This document shows, piece after piece, positions 1 to 8,082 of a DNA stretch of 64,000 bases. The DNA is from Mycolicibacterium holsaticum DSM 44478 = JCM 12374. Its GTDB lineage: Bacteria; Actinomycetota; Actinomycetes; Mycobacteriales; Mycobacteriaceae. The translations under genes and the position numbers were made by a program. The DNA lies in the NCBI RefSeq assembly GCF_019645835.1, contig NZ_CP080998.1, positions 5,394,001 through 5,458,000 of the forward strand. Reading direction: 5' to 3'. The notes below the pieces were generated by a model, which did not search any database, was not told the DNA's origin, and was given only the letters and a program-made list of their open reading frames with translations. How positions within the stretch are numbered: the first letter of the stretch is position 1; each line of letters opens with the position of its first letter.

Positions 1-1108
1 GCGAATCCAGCAGTTCGCCGAGCACCTTGGTCAGCTCGTCGACGTCGGCGGGCCGGACCAACCTGGCGCATTCGCCGTCGGCGCCGACCACCTCGGGCAG
101 CGCGCCGGCGCGGCTGGCCACGATCGGGGTCCCGCTGGCCATCGCTTCCACGGCGGGCAGCGAGAAGCCTTCGTAAAGCGAAGGGATACAGGCGACTTCG
201 GCAGATGCCAGCAGATCGGCCAGCTCGGCGTCGGACAGCCCGCTCGAGCTGTGCACGATATCGGAGATGCCCAGTTCGGCGATCAACTTCTCGGTCGGCC
301 CGTTGGGTTCGAGCTTGGCGACCAGTTGCAGCTCGAGGTCGCGTTCCACGCGCAGCCGCGCGACGGCGTGCAACAGGTGGCTGACCCCCTTGAGCGGCAC
401 GTCGGCGCTGGCGATCGCGATGATGCGGTTGCGGACCCGCTGCTGCGCGGGCTTGAACATCGCGGTATCCACCCCCAGCGGCACCACGTGCAGCTGACTG
501 GGTGCCACCCCGAAGTCTTCGGCGATGTCGGCCGCCGACGTCGACGACACGGTCAGGATCTCGGGGATCTCACGGGCGATCTGCTTCTGCATCTCGGCGA
601 AGCCGTACCACCGGCGCACCAGCGGCTTGCGCCACCACGGCGCGGCCGCGACATCGAGCACCTGATCCCGGGTGATCGGGTGGTGCACCGTGGCCACCAC
701 GGGAAGGCCCATCTCGGCGATCTTCCGCAGGCCCGTACCGAGGCACTGGTTGTCGTGCACCACGTCGAAGTCCGCGAGGCGCTCAGCCAGCGCCCGCGCC
801 GCGCGCAGGCTGAACGTGCGCGGCTCGGGGAAGCCTGCGGTCCACGTGGTGAACAGCTCGAGCAGATCGATCCGCGTCTTGATCTCGCTGGGCCAGGGAA
901 TGCGGAACGGATCGGGCTCGCGATACAGATCCAGGCTGGGCACTTTGGTCAGCCGCACCCGGGGGTCCAGGCCCTCGGGGTAGGGCTGGCCGGAGAACAG
1001 CTCCACGTCGTGGCCCAACTCGACCAGCCCGCGGCTGAGATAGCGGACGTAGACCCCCTGTCCGCCACAGTGGGTCTTGCTCCGGTACGACAACAAGGCG
1101 ATGCGCAT
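1..1108 (-). CDS. GT4-family glycosyltransferase, 3' end outside window
   Basis: Retaining GT-B glycosyltransferase, probably using a nucleotide-sugar to build a cell-envelope glycoconjugate. The protein starts MRIALLSYRSKTHCGGQGVY, with the glycine-rich N-terminal loop of GT4 enzymes. About 369 codons are visible. Near the cut end is the donor-site motif EGFSLPAVEAMASGTP, the E-x7-E element of the family. The ATG at 1108 was chosen because it gives the standard N-terminus, and its upstream region carries a -10 element and an operator-like repeat. The frame stays open to base 1, so only a short C-terminal part is missing. It resembles M. tuberculosis Rv0225 as I remember it; the substrate is unknown. 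Confidence 0.85.
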   Translation of the reverse strand, partial: MRIALLSYRSKTHCGGQGVYVRYLSRGLVELGHDVELFSGQPYPEGLDPRVRLTKVPSLDLYREPDPFRIPWPSEIKTRIDLLELFTTWTAGFPEPRTFSLRAARALAERLADFDVVHDNQCLGTGLRKIAEMGLPVVATVHHPITRDQVLDVAAAPWWRKPLVRRWYGFAEMQKQIAREIPEILTVSSTSAADIAEDFGVAPSQLHVVPLGVDTAMFKPAQQRVRNRIIAIASADVPLKGVSHLLHAVARLRVERDLELQLVAKLEPNGPTEKLIAELGISDIVHSSSGLSDAELADLLASAEVACIPSLYEGFSLPAVEAMASGTPIVASRAGALPEVVGADGECARLVRPADVDELTKVLGELLDS

Positions 1109-1192
1109 GCTCAACTCACGACGATGCGCTGCGGCGGAAAAATCCGAGGTCGGCGGCCAGGACGAAACGTGTCACGCAACAACTCCGAACCC

Positions 1193-1238
1193 TCTGGACA
1201 TGTGTCCAGACTATAGTTTGACGTGCTATCGGACGCAA
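1193..1238 (-). promoter_or_regulatory. Promoter with 18-bp inverted-repeat operator ahead of the glycosyltransferase
   Basis: Reading the minus strand, TTGCGT (1238-1233) and TATAGT (1215-1210) are 17 bp apart, a good SigA-type spacing. Bases 1193-1210 form a perfect inverted repeat, TCTGGACA-TG-TGTCCAGA, directly downstream of the -10 where transcription would start. That is the classic position for a repressor of the TetR type. The leader to the ATG would be about 95 nt. The rest of 1109-1330 shows no gene. Confidence 0.5.
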
Positions 1239-1330
1239 AGCGGCCGCACTGCCCTGACTACCACAGCCGTCGGGCGCGGCGATTTCCGGCCTCTTGGTTC
1301 TGACCCCCCGCGACGGGGTACCCGCCGGGC

Positions 1331-1756
1331 ATGAGCAGGCATATCGAGGCCACCTTCGAGATCGGCAGCTGGGACGAAACCCCGTTCAGCGACGGCGACG
1401 AGGGCACCAAGCTCACCGAGGCGCTGGTGGCCAAGCGTTACGACGGCGACATCAAAGGCACGTCGACCACCAAGTGGCTGCTGTCCTACGCGCCCGACAA
1501 GTCGGCGCTCTACGTCGGCGTCGAGCACCTCACGGGCACCGTCGGCGGGTTGACGGGCGGCCTGGTGCTGTTGCACGACGGCACCTACCGCGACGGGGTG
1601 GCCAGCGCGGAGCTGCGTATCGCGTCGGGCACCGGCGAGTTGGCCAACGCGGCCGGCACCGGCAGCTTCCGCGCCGATCCAAGCGGTGCCATCACGCTTG
1701 ACCTCGACGGTGTGGACACCGCTATCGCGGCTGGTTCGCGGGAAAACCGCCGGTAG
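1331..1756 (+). CDS. DUF3224 domain protein
   Basis: A 141-residue soluble protein of the DUF3224 type, a small single-domain beta-barrel family of unknown function. Family-like features are the opening FEIGSWDETPF, the central LTGTVGGLTGGLVLLHDG and the later LRIASGTGELANAAGTGSF. There is no signal peptide or membrane segment. The ATG at 1331 gives the usual short N-terminus. The 3' end overlaps the convergent F420-type gene by 35 bp. Nothing here indicates a ligand or pathway. Confidence 0.75.
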   Translation: MSRHIEATFEIGSWDETPFSDGDEGTKLTEALVAKRYDGDIKGTSTTKWLLSYAPDKSALYVGVEHLTGTVGGLTGGLVLLHDGTYRDGVASAELRIASGTGELANAAGTGSFRADPSGAITLDLDGVDTAIAAGSRENRR

Positions 1757-2186
1757 CCACCGGGCCCCACCGCCGCGGGGTGACCCGGATCAGGCATTTG
1801 CCCTGGTCGACCATGGCTTGGCGGTATTCGGCCCAGTCCGAGTGCTCGCCTGCCACGGCCCGGAAGTAGTCGACCAGCGGTTCGACCGCGTCGGGCAGGC
1901 CGATCACCTCGGCGTCCCCGTCGACCTGGACGTACGGTCCGTTGAACTCGTCGGACAGCACCACGACGCTGGCCCGGCCGTCGCGGCGGATGTTGGCCGC
2001 CTTGGCCCGTTGCGGATAGCTGGCGATCACGACCCGGCCCGCGTCGTCGACGCCCCCGGTGACCGGTGAACTCTGCAGCGAACCGTCCGCGCGAAACGTG
2101 GTGAGCACCATACGATGTCGGGGCCGGATGAACTCGAGCAGTGCCGGCAGGTCCACCGCGTCGGCGGTTGCGTACTTTCGGGCCAT
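1722..2186 (-). CDS. PPOX-class F420-dependent oxidoreductase
   Basis: A 154-residue split beta-barrel protein of the pyridoxamine-5'-phosphate-oxidase-like, deazaflavin (F420)-binding class. Members reduce diverse substrates with F420H2, and many have no known physiological substrate. The segments RMVLTTFRADGSLQSSPV, RAKAANIRRDGRASVVVL and AGEHSDWAEYRQAMV correspond to conserved blocks in mycobacterial Rv1155-type proteins. The start at 2186 leaves only 26 bp to the divergent flavin-reductase-like gene, so their promoters must overlap. Its tail overlaps the convergent DUF3224 gene. Confidence 0.8.
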   Translation of the reverse strand: MARKYATADAVDLPALLEFIRPRHRMVLTTFRADGSLQSSPVTGGVDDAGRVVIASYPQRAKAANIRRDGRASVVVLSDEFNGPYVQVDGDAEVIGLPDAVEPLVDYFRAVAGEHSDWAEYRQAMVDQGKCLIRVTPRRWGPVATGGFPANQPR

Positions 2187-2212
2187 ACCTCCAACGTAGC
2201 GACGGGAACACG

Positions 2213-2695
2213 ATGGACGCTTTTGAGAAGCTGGTCTCGATGCTGGACTACCCGATGTTCGTCGTCACCACCCGGGCCGGCGAGCAACGAGCGGGCTGCC
2301 TCATCGGGTTCAGCAGCCAGGTCAGCATCGGCCCGCCCCGGTTCCTGGTCGGGCTGTCCAAGAAGAACTACACGTTCCGGGTCGCACAGGACGCGACCCA
2401 TCTGGCGGTGCACCTGCTCCCACGGCGTCACCGCGAGCTGGCCCGGTTGTTCGGCAGCAAGACCGGCGACGACACCGACAAGTTCGCGCGCTGTTCGTGG
2501 GAGCCGGGCCCGCACGACCTGCCGATCCTCAGCGACGCGACGGGGTGGTTCGTCGGTGAGGTGCTCAACCGCTACGACCTCGGCGATCACGTCGGGCACC
2601 TGTTGGAGCCGGTCGCCGGCGATGCCCCCGACCGCTTCGATCAGCTGGTCACCTTCGCCGACGTGCGCGACCTGGAACCCGGCCACGAGGCCTGA
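2213..2695 (+). CDS. Flavin reductase-like FMN-binding protein
   Basis: A 160-residue protein with the flavin reductase-like split-barrel fold, expected to bind FMN or FAD and act as an NAD(P)H:flavin reductase or a small flavoenzyme. The hallmark is the N-terminal block from MLDYPMFVVTT through AGCLIGFSSQVSIGPPRFLVGLSK. An upstream in-frame start exists, but the ATG at 2213 begins directly at the domain (MDAFEKLVSMLDYP) and does not overlap the divergent gene. No monooxygenase partner is adjacent, so its physiological partner is unknown. Confidence 0.75.
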   Translation: MDAFEKLVSMLDYPMFVVTTRAGEQRAGCLIGFSSQVSIGPPRFLVGLSKKNYTFRVAQDATHLAVHLLPRRHRELARLFGSKTGDDTDKFARCSWEPGPHDLPILSDATGWFVGEVLNRYDLGDHVGHLLEPVAGDAPDRFDQLVTFADVRDLEPGHEA

Positions 2696-2727
2696 CCGCT
2701 TCGCCTCTCCAAACACCCGGCGAGTGT

Positions 2728-2748
2728 GGGTTCGTGTCACGCGAACCC
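2728..2748. terminator. Hairpin after the flavin-reductase gene
   Basis: GGGTTCGTG and CGCGAACCC pair over 9 bp (one G-T) around a 3-nt loop. It lies 33 bp after the stop codon with no T-run, so it could be an intrinsic-like terminator or a dispersed intergenic hairpin. A second GTGGGTT/AACCCAC pairing surrounds it (about 2726-2774). The rest of the 2696-2989 gap shows no gene and should hold the ESX-1 module promoter, which I could not pin down. Confidence 0.4.
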
Positions 2749-2989
2749 GCTCGAACGCGTGCGGGTAACCCACGTTCGCGCCGACACGAGGGGGCCTCAC
2801 CTGCACGGCAGCGTCCGCGCCGCCAGATAGCGGAACCCGCTACCTCGGCGGGCCCTTAAGATTGGCTGCGTGCTATCGGCCCATCGGCTTGACGTGAGAC
2901 TTCGTGCTGACCAGGCAGCGGCACGGTGTTTGCTGTCGATACGCCAGCACACTGTCCCCCGGCGGGCCGCTACGGGAGGGGCATAGCCC

Positions 2990-4336
2990 GTGTACCGCTT
3001 CGCTGCGCTGTTGGCAGCACTGCTGTTGGCGTTCGTCAGCGCACCGTTGGCCGGTGCGCTCGAGCCGCCGACGATCGACCCGGCGGCCGTGCCGCCCGAC
3101 GAGACCGGTCCCGACCAGCCCACCGAACTGCGCCGCGCGTGTACGGCGCCCGCGGTGTTCCCCGACTCCACCTTCGCCGACAAGCCGTGGGCAAACGACT
3201 ACCTGAGGCTGGCTGAAGCGCAGAAGTTCGCAACAGGGGCCGGGGTAACCGTCGCGGTGATCGACACCGGGGTGAACGGCTCACCGCGGGTGCCCGCCGA
3301 AGCCGGCGGGGACTTCGTCGACCAGGCGGGTAACGGCATGTCGGACTGCGACGCCCACGGCACCCTCACCGCGTCGATCATCGCAGGCAGGCCGGCTCCC
3401 ACCGACGGGTTCATCGGCGTGGCCCCGGACGCCAGGATCCTGTCGCTGCGCCAGACCTCGGCGGCGTTTCAGCCGGTCGGGGCACGCACCGATCCCAACG
3501 ACCCCAACACCACGCAGACCGCGGGGTCGCTGCGCAGCCTGGCCCGCGCCGTCGTACATGCCGCCAATCTGGGCGCGCAGGTCATCAACATCAGCGAGGC
3601 CGCCTGCTACAAGGTCACGCGCCCGATCAACGAAGCCAGCCTGGGCGCGGCGATCAACTACGCGGTCAACGTCAGGGGCGCGGTCGTCATCGTCGCCGCC
3701 GGCAACACCGGCCAGGATTGCACGCAGAACCCGCCGCCGGATCCGGCGCTGCCCGCAGATCCACGCGGCTGGGAGCAGGTGCAGACCGTGGTCAGCCCGG
3801 CCTGGTACTCGCCGCTGGTGCTCACGGTGGGCGGCATCGCCCAGAACGGGCAGCCGAGCAGCTTCTCGATGTCGGGGCCGTGGCTGGGTGCGGCGGCGCC
3901 GGCCGAGAACCTGATCGCGCTCGGCTACGAGGGCAACCCGGTCAACGCGCTGCACGGCGAGGACGGCCTGATCCCGATCAGCGGCACCTCGTTCGCCGCG
4001 GCCTACGTCTCCGGGCTGGCCGCGCTGCTCAAACAACGGTTCCCCGACCTGACGCCCGCCCAGCTCATCAACCGGATCACCGCCACCGCCCGCCATCCGG
4101 GCGGCGGGGTGGACAACTACGTCGGCGCAGGCGTCATCGACCCGGTGGCCGCGCTGACGTGGGATGTGCCCGCCGGTCCCGAGCGGGCGCCCTACCGGGT
4201 CAAAGAGATTCCGCCGCCCGTGCACATTCCGCCGCCGGACCGCGGCCCGATCACCTCGGTCGTCATCACCGGCGCGGTCATGGCGCTGGCCCTGGGGCTC
4301 GGCGCCCTTGCCCGACGAGCGTTGAGGCGCCGATGA
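2990..4336 (+). CDS. mycP1: Mycosin-1, ESX-1 subtilisin-like protease
   Basis: Membrane-anchored serine protease of the ESX-1 type VII secretion system. The 448-residue protein has a signal peptide (about residues 1-23, ending AGA), a subtilisin domain with Asp92 (VIDTGV), His123 (DAHGTLTAS) and Ser334 (SGTSFAAAYVSG), a proline-rich linker and a C-terminal membrane helix from about residue 421 followed by RRALRRR. The length matches M. tuberculosis MycP1. The start is GTG at 2990. It overlaps eccE1 by 4 bp (ATGA). In characterised systems MycP1 stabilises the secretion complex and cleaves EspB. The downstream eccE-espB-espL genes identify the ESX-1 type. Confidence 0.93.
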   Translation: MYRFAALLAALLLAFVSAPLAGALEPPTIDPAAVPPDETGPDQPTELRRACTAPAVFPDSTFADKPWANDYLRLAEAQKFATGAGVTVAVIDTGVNGSPRVPAEAGGDFVDQAGNGMSDCDAHGTLTASIIAGRPAPTDGFIGVAPDARILSLRQTSAAFQPVGARTDPNDPNTTQTAGSLRSLARAVVHAANLGAQVINISEAACYKVTRPINEASLGAAINYAVNVRGAVVIVAAGNTGQDCTQNPPPDPALPADPRGWEQVQTVVSPAWYSPLVLTVGGIAQNGQPSSFSMSGPWLGAAAPAENLIALGYEGNPVNALHGEDGLIPISGTSFAAAYVSGLAALLKQRFPDLTPAQLINRITATARHPGGGVDNYVGAGVIDPVAALTWDVPAGPERAPYRVKEIPPPVHIPPPDRGPITSVVITGAVMALALGLGALARRALRRR

Positions 4337-5730
4337 ACAACCTCCGCGCCATCTTCGGGCTGCGCGTCACGACCGGGCACACCGTCTGGGCCGCGGCCCT
4401 GGCCCCGGCCGTCATCGTGCTGTTCGCCCAGTTCGGGCTGCTGTGGCTGGGCATCACGCTGGCGGTGCTCATCGCGCTGGGCGCGGTGGTGACGATTCGC
4501 GGCAGGCGCGTCACCGGCTGGCTGGCGGCGGTGTTCGCGTGGCGGCGACGGCACCGCAACGTTCCCGAGCGGCCGTCGGAGCCCGCCGTCGGCGCGACGG
4601 TGATGCCGGGTGACCACGTCGCGGTGCGCTGGCAGGACGGGCGGCTGATCTCGGCGGTCGAGCTCGTGCCCCGGCCGTTCACCCCGACGGTGATCGTCAA
4701 CGGCGAGGCCTACACCGACGACGTCGTCGACACGCTGCTCGTCGAACGACTGCTGGGCGCGCACTGCCCCGACCTGGAGGCCGATGTGGTATCGGCGGGC
4801 TACCGGGTGGGCAAGACCGCGCCTGCGACGCTGGTGTCGCTCTACGAGCAGGTGGTCGGGCCGTACCCGGCGCCTGCCAACCGGCGCACCTGGATCGTGC
4901 TTCGCGCCGATCCCGAGCACACCCGCAAGTCGTCACAGCGTCGCGAGGCCGGTGTTGCCGGGCTGGCACGGTATCTGGTGGCCTCGGCCACCCGCATCGC
5001 AGACCAGTTGGCCAGCAATGGAATCGACGCCCGCGTGGTGCGCAGCTTCGATGCGTTCGACCATGCGACGGAGATCAGCTTCGAACGCGAGACGTGGTCG
5101 GCGATCAAGGGCCGCAGCACGTTCACCGCCGCCTACAGCGCACCCGGCGGCCCTGACGTGTGGTGGTCGGCGCGTGCCGATCACACGATCACCAGGGTGC
5201 GGGTGCGCCCGGGGGCCGCTCCGACGACGACGGTGCTGTTGACGACGTTGGCCAATCCCGCGACGCCGCGCGGGTTTTCGTGCCTGTACGGCGGCCAGCG
5301 GGCCGCGTTCCACGGCGACAGCCCGGTCACCGACCGCCATTACGAGCTGCCGATCGGCTCGGCGGGGGTGCTGGTCGGCGAGACCGCGGACCGCTATCCG
5401 GTGTACATGCCGTTCGACGACGTCGACGTCGCCATCAACCTGGGCGACGCGCGGCTGTTCACCCAGTTCATCGTGCGGTCGGCCGCGGCCGGTGCGGTGG
5501 TGACGCTGCTGCCGCAGTTCGGCGAGTTCGCCGGGCTGGTCAACGGTCGCATCGGCGACGTGGCCAAGGTGGCGTGGCCGAACGCCACCTCCTACCTCGG
5601 ACCGCACGCCGGTGTCGGCCGGGTTATGTTGCGTGACAGCTTTATCGGCACCCCGCGACATCAACAACTCCCTATCCGGCTGATCAACCCGCGCGAAGAA
5701 AGCCGCTATCAGATGGTGCTGGAAGGCTGA
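4333..5730 (+). CDS. eccE1: ESX-1 secretion membrane subunit EccE1
   Basis: A 465-residue inner-membrane component of the ESX-1 secretion machine, peripheral to the EccB-C-D core in solved type VII complexes. Two hydrophobic helices occupy about residues 18-60 (LAPAVIVLFAQFGLLWLG, LAVLIALGAVV), followed by a long cytosolic domain. Length and position directly after mycP1 fit the family. The ATG at 4333 overlaps the mycP1 stop, indicating translational coupling. A much longer upstream in-frame opening (from 3718) is only a shadow of mycP1. Confidence 0.9.
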   Translation: MNNLRAIFGLRVTTGHTVWAAALAPAVIVLFAQFGLLWLGITLAVLIALGAVVTIRGRRVTGWLAAVFAWRRRHRNVPERPSEPAVGATVMPGDHVAVRWQDGRLISAVELVPRPFTPTVIVNGEAYTDDVVDTLLVERLLGAHCPDLEADVVSAGYRVGKTAPATLVSLYEQVVGPYPAPANRRTWIVLRADPEHTRKSSQRREAGVAGLARYLVASATRIADQLASNGIDARVVRSFDAFDHATEISFERETWSAIKGRSTFTAAYSAPGGPDVWWSARADHTITRVRVRPGAAPTTTVLLTTLANPATPRGFSCLYGGQRAAFHGDSPVTDRHYELPIGSAGVLVGETADRYPVYMPFDDVDVAINLGDARLFTQFIVRSAAAGAVVTLLPQFGEFAGLVNGRIGDVAKVAWPNATSYLGPHAGVGRVMLRDSFIGTPRHQQLPIRLINPREESRYQMVLEG

Positions 5731-5756
5731 CCGGTGGCCAGGACGGAGGGATAGCC

Positions 5757-7250
5757 ATGTCAGCAGAAGTGCGCGTCAACCCCGCGGTGCTCAAGGCGCA
5801 GGCGGCGGCGATGCGCCAGCTCACCTGGTCGACCCCTGCGGTGCAGCCGATACCGCCCGACGCGCTGGGCCTGGCCAAGGACGCGGTGGACAACCTCAAC
5901 GAAATCGCCCGGGTGCTCGGCGATTACCAGACGTGGGCCGAAGCAGAGAACCAGCGCATCGCCGAGATGCTGGACAACGCCGCCGCGGCCTACGAACGGG
6001 TCGACGAGGCGTACCAGGGCAAGCTGGACGACCCGGCCCGCCAGGCCGCGATCGAGGACATCGCGCTGTCCGCACCGTCCACGTCGCTGCCCGCGCTGCC
6101 CAGCGGCCCTGGGGCGCCGCGTCAACCGAGCGCCGCCGGGTACCGCGACGTCAAGAGAACCCACGGCGATTTGAGTGCCGGTGATCACGGCGCCTCGCTG
6201 CACACGGCCGAGGTCCAGTGGGGTCTGGCAGCCACGTTCGTGGAGAGCCACGCGGCACCGCGCAACATCACCGACTGGGAAGGTGAGGCCGCGGACACCG
6301 CCCACGCCAGGATGAACGCGTTCAGCGACTGGCTGCACGAACTGTCCGCGGGCTGGCAGCGGCTCGCGCAGGCGGCCGCCAAGGTAGCGGCCGCACACCT
6401 CAACGCCAACAACCAGCACATCCCGATCTTCGCCAGATACGTTGCGCTGGAGGCACAGTTGGCGCAGCGATCCGCCGCGGGCGCCGACGTGGACGCCATC
6501 GTCAAGGAACTGCAGAACCTGCAGCGCCTGTCCGACGAAGTGCGTGAGGATTATGCGAAGAACGCGACCGTGGATCCGGTCCGCATCGGTGACCCACCGG
6601 GCGCGAGCCGGGGCGGCAATTCCGGGGGCGCAGGAGGCGCGACCGGGGCATCGGGGGCCAGCGGCGACGCGGCCACCGGTGATCCGGCGGCGATGGCCGA
6701 GCGGATGGGTGAGTCGCTCACAGCGCCGACGTCCGCGCCCGGCGCTGAGCGCGGCGGCGGCGCGCCCTCGGGTGGCGGCGCACCATCGGGCGGCTCGCCG
6801 TCGGGCGGCGCAGCAGGTGGCGCGCCGAGTGCCGCACCCGGCAGCCCGTCCACGGGTGCGCCGCAGCGTCCGACCGACCCGGGCCTGCGACCGGCCGCGG
6901 CCGCGGGCGGCGGCTCCGGAGCCGGCGGTGGCGGCGGGGCAGGCGGCGGCAAGGGCGTCGGATCGCAACCGCTGTCGCCTGCGGTGACGGCCGAGACCGT
7001 CGCTCCCGCACCGGTTCCCGTGACGTCTGCTGCGGCCGGCGCGGCTCCGGGTCCGTCGACGCCGGGGGCGATGGCCGGCGGGGGCATGGGGATGGCGCCC
7101 ATGCACGGCGCCGCGGGCGCCGCCGGCGGCAAGGAGAAGCGCCGCAACCCCGACCTGGCCCCCGACGAGGACCTGTACACCGAGGACCGGCCGTGGACGG
7201 AAGGCGTCATCGGTAACCGTCGACGCAGGGAGAGCAAGGACAACCCGTGA
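5757..7250 (+). CDS. espB: ESX-1 secreted substrate EspB
   Basis: A 497-residue secreted ESX-1 substrate with a fused PE/PPE-like helical fold. The first half carries the YxxxD secretion signal (YERVD, residues 79-83) and the W-x-G turn (WEG, 174-176), both at the positions expected for EspB. Residues from about 285 to 450 are low-complexity Gly/Ala/Pro/Ser, followed by a charged end (KEKRRNPDLAPDEDLYTEDRP). In M. tuberculosis EspB is cleaved near the C-terminus by MycP1 and forms heptameric rings that bind phospholipid; the same is inferred here. It starts 26 bp after eccE1 and overlaps espL by 4 bp. Confidence 0.92.
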   Translation: MSAEVRVNPAVLKAQAAAMRQLTWSTPAVQPIPPDALGLAKDAVDNLNEIARVLGDYQTWAEAENQRIAEMLDNAAAAYERVDEAYQGKLDDPARQAAIEDIALSAPSTSLPALPSGPGAPRQPSAAGYRDVKRTHGDLSAGDHGASLHTAEVQWGLAATFVESHAAPRNITDWEGEAADTAHARMNAFSDWLHELSAGWQRLAQAAAKVAAAHLNANNQHIPIFARYVALEAQLAQRSAAGADVDAIVKELQNLQRLSDEVREDYAKNATVDPVRIGDPPGASRGGNSGGAGGATGASGASGDAATGDPAAMAERMGESLTAPTSAPGAERGGGAPSGGGAPSGGSPSGGAAGGAPSAAPGSPSTGAPQRPTDPGLRPAAAAGGGSGAGGGGGAGGGKGVGSQPLSPAVTAETVAPAPVPVTSAAAGAAPGPSTPGAMAGGGMGMAPMHGAAGAAGGKEKRRNPDLAPDEDLYTEDRPWTEGVIGNRRRRESKDNP

Positions 7251-7591
7251 CCGACGAGATGCATCCGCAAGTCGCCGCTGTGCTGCAGCAGGCGCAGCAG
7301 TTGCAGTCGATCATGGATGAGCAGCTCCGCCGGATGGACAGCCAAACCTTCACGGCCACAGACGAATCCGGAACTGTCGAGGTGACCTTGGACGGTCACC
7401 ATCAGCTCAAGGCGGTGTCTCTCGCCGACGGTGTGATGCGGCTGGACGTCGAAGAGGTCCAGCAGCGGATCAACGAGGCCTTGCACAACGCGGCGGCGGC
7501 CGCGAGCGTCTCCATCGAGGCCGACCGCGAGCGGATCGACACGGCCGTCGCCGAGCTCACCGTGACCCAGCCGGAGTTCGGAACGTCTTAG
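7247..7591 (+). CDS. espL: ESX-1 associated protein EspL (YbaB-like)
   Basis: A 114-residue cytosolic protein related to the YbaB/EbfC DNA-binding family and an ESX-1 accessory factor. The pattern FTATDESGTVEVTLDGHHQL followed by VQQRINEALHNAAAAASV matches EspL in sequence and length. It starts at a GTG inside the espB stop (GTGA overlap), so it is coupled to espB. In other mycobacteria EspL is needed for stability or secretion of Esp proteins. The gene ends 4 bp inside the convergent metallohydrolase gene. In M. tuberculosis the next genes would be espK and espJ; they are absent here. Confidence 0.88.
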   Translation: MTDEMHPQVAAVLQQAQQLQSIMDEQLRRMDSQTFTATDESGTVEVTLDGHHQLKAVSLADGVMRLDVEEVQQRINEALHNAAAAASVSIEADRERIDTAVAELTVTQPEFGTS

Positions 7592-8082
7592 CGCACACCC
7601 TCTTTGGCGTAGACCACCCGCAGCACATGGGCCACCTCCGGTCCCATCACGACCTCGGCGAGTTCGCACAACGTCGCGACGAACTGCGGGCCGTGCGGCG
7701 GGGAGACATCGCAGAGGTGGTGGGCGATCTCGTGGAGCACCACGAGCTCACGCAAGGCCCAGTTGCTGCCCCGCTCGGGCACCGCGACGACGGCGGAGTC
7801 GGCGGTGCGTTCGTAGTGCGCGGCCGACAACCCGCGTCGCGCACGCACCGTCAACGGCGGGGTGCCGGGCCAGCGGTGCCCGATCGCGGGCATCGCCAGC
7901 ACGTCGTCGATGTAGCGCTGTACGGCCGGCACCGAGGCGAACCGTCCCTCGGGCGGAAGCGTCAGCTGGGTGCCGAAGAACTCCACCACCTGGTTGCCGT
8001 GCTCGCCGGCCCGGTCGAACAGGGTGCGCACGAATTCCTCTGCGGCATAAACCTTGGCGCGCTGAGAGTCTCGCGGCGTCAC
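7588..8082 (-). CDS. Putative zinc metallohydrolase, TIGR04338-like
   Basis: A 164-residue protein with the zincin motif HEIAHH (within LVVLHEIAHHLCDVSPPHGPQF), in which the two His and the Glu would bind zinc and activate water. I recognise it as the actinobacterial TIGR04338 putative metallohydrolase type; its substrate is unknown. There is no signal peptide, so it is probably cytosolic. Its ATG overlaps the stop of the DUF2786 gene by 4 bp (ATGA), so the two are translated as a pair. Confidence 0.72.
   Translation of the reverse strand: MTPRDSQRAKVYAAEEFVRTLFDRAGEHGNQVVEFFGTQLTLPPEGRFASVPAVQRYIDDVLAMPAIGHRWPGTPPLTVRARRGLSAAHYERTADSAVVAVPERGSNWALRELVVLHEIAHHLCDVSPPHGPQFVATLCELAEVVMGPEVAHVLRVVYAKEGVR

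Noticed and set aside
251..1216. Long plus-strand opening of 321 codons
   Set aside because: Antisense shadow of the glycosyltransferase gene; composition is His/Arg/Gly-rich without any family motif.
3718..4332. N-terminal extension of eccE1
   Set aside because: It is the out-of-frame shadow of mycP1. The ATG at 4333 with a 4-bp overlap gives the family length.
6740..7100. Apparent short repeats that might suggest a CRISPR or other array
   Set aside because: They are Gly/Ala/Pro/Ser codon repeats inside espB with no regular spacer.
5760..7106. 448-codon minus-strand opening across espB
   Set aside because: GC-rich low-complexity coding on the plus strand leaves the antisense frame open; the translation is Arg-rich and unrelated to any family.
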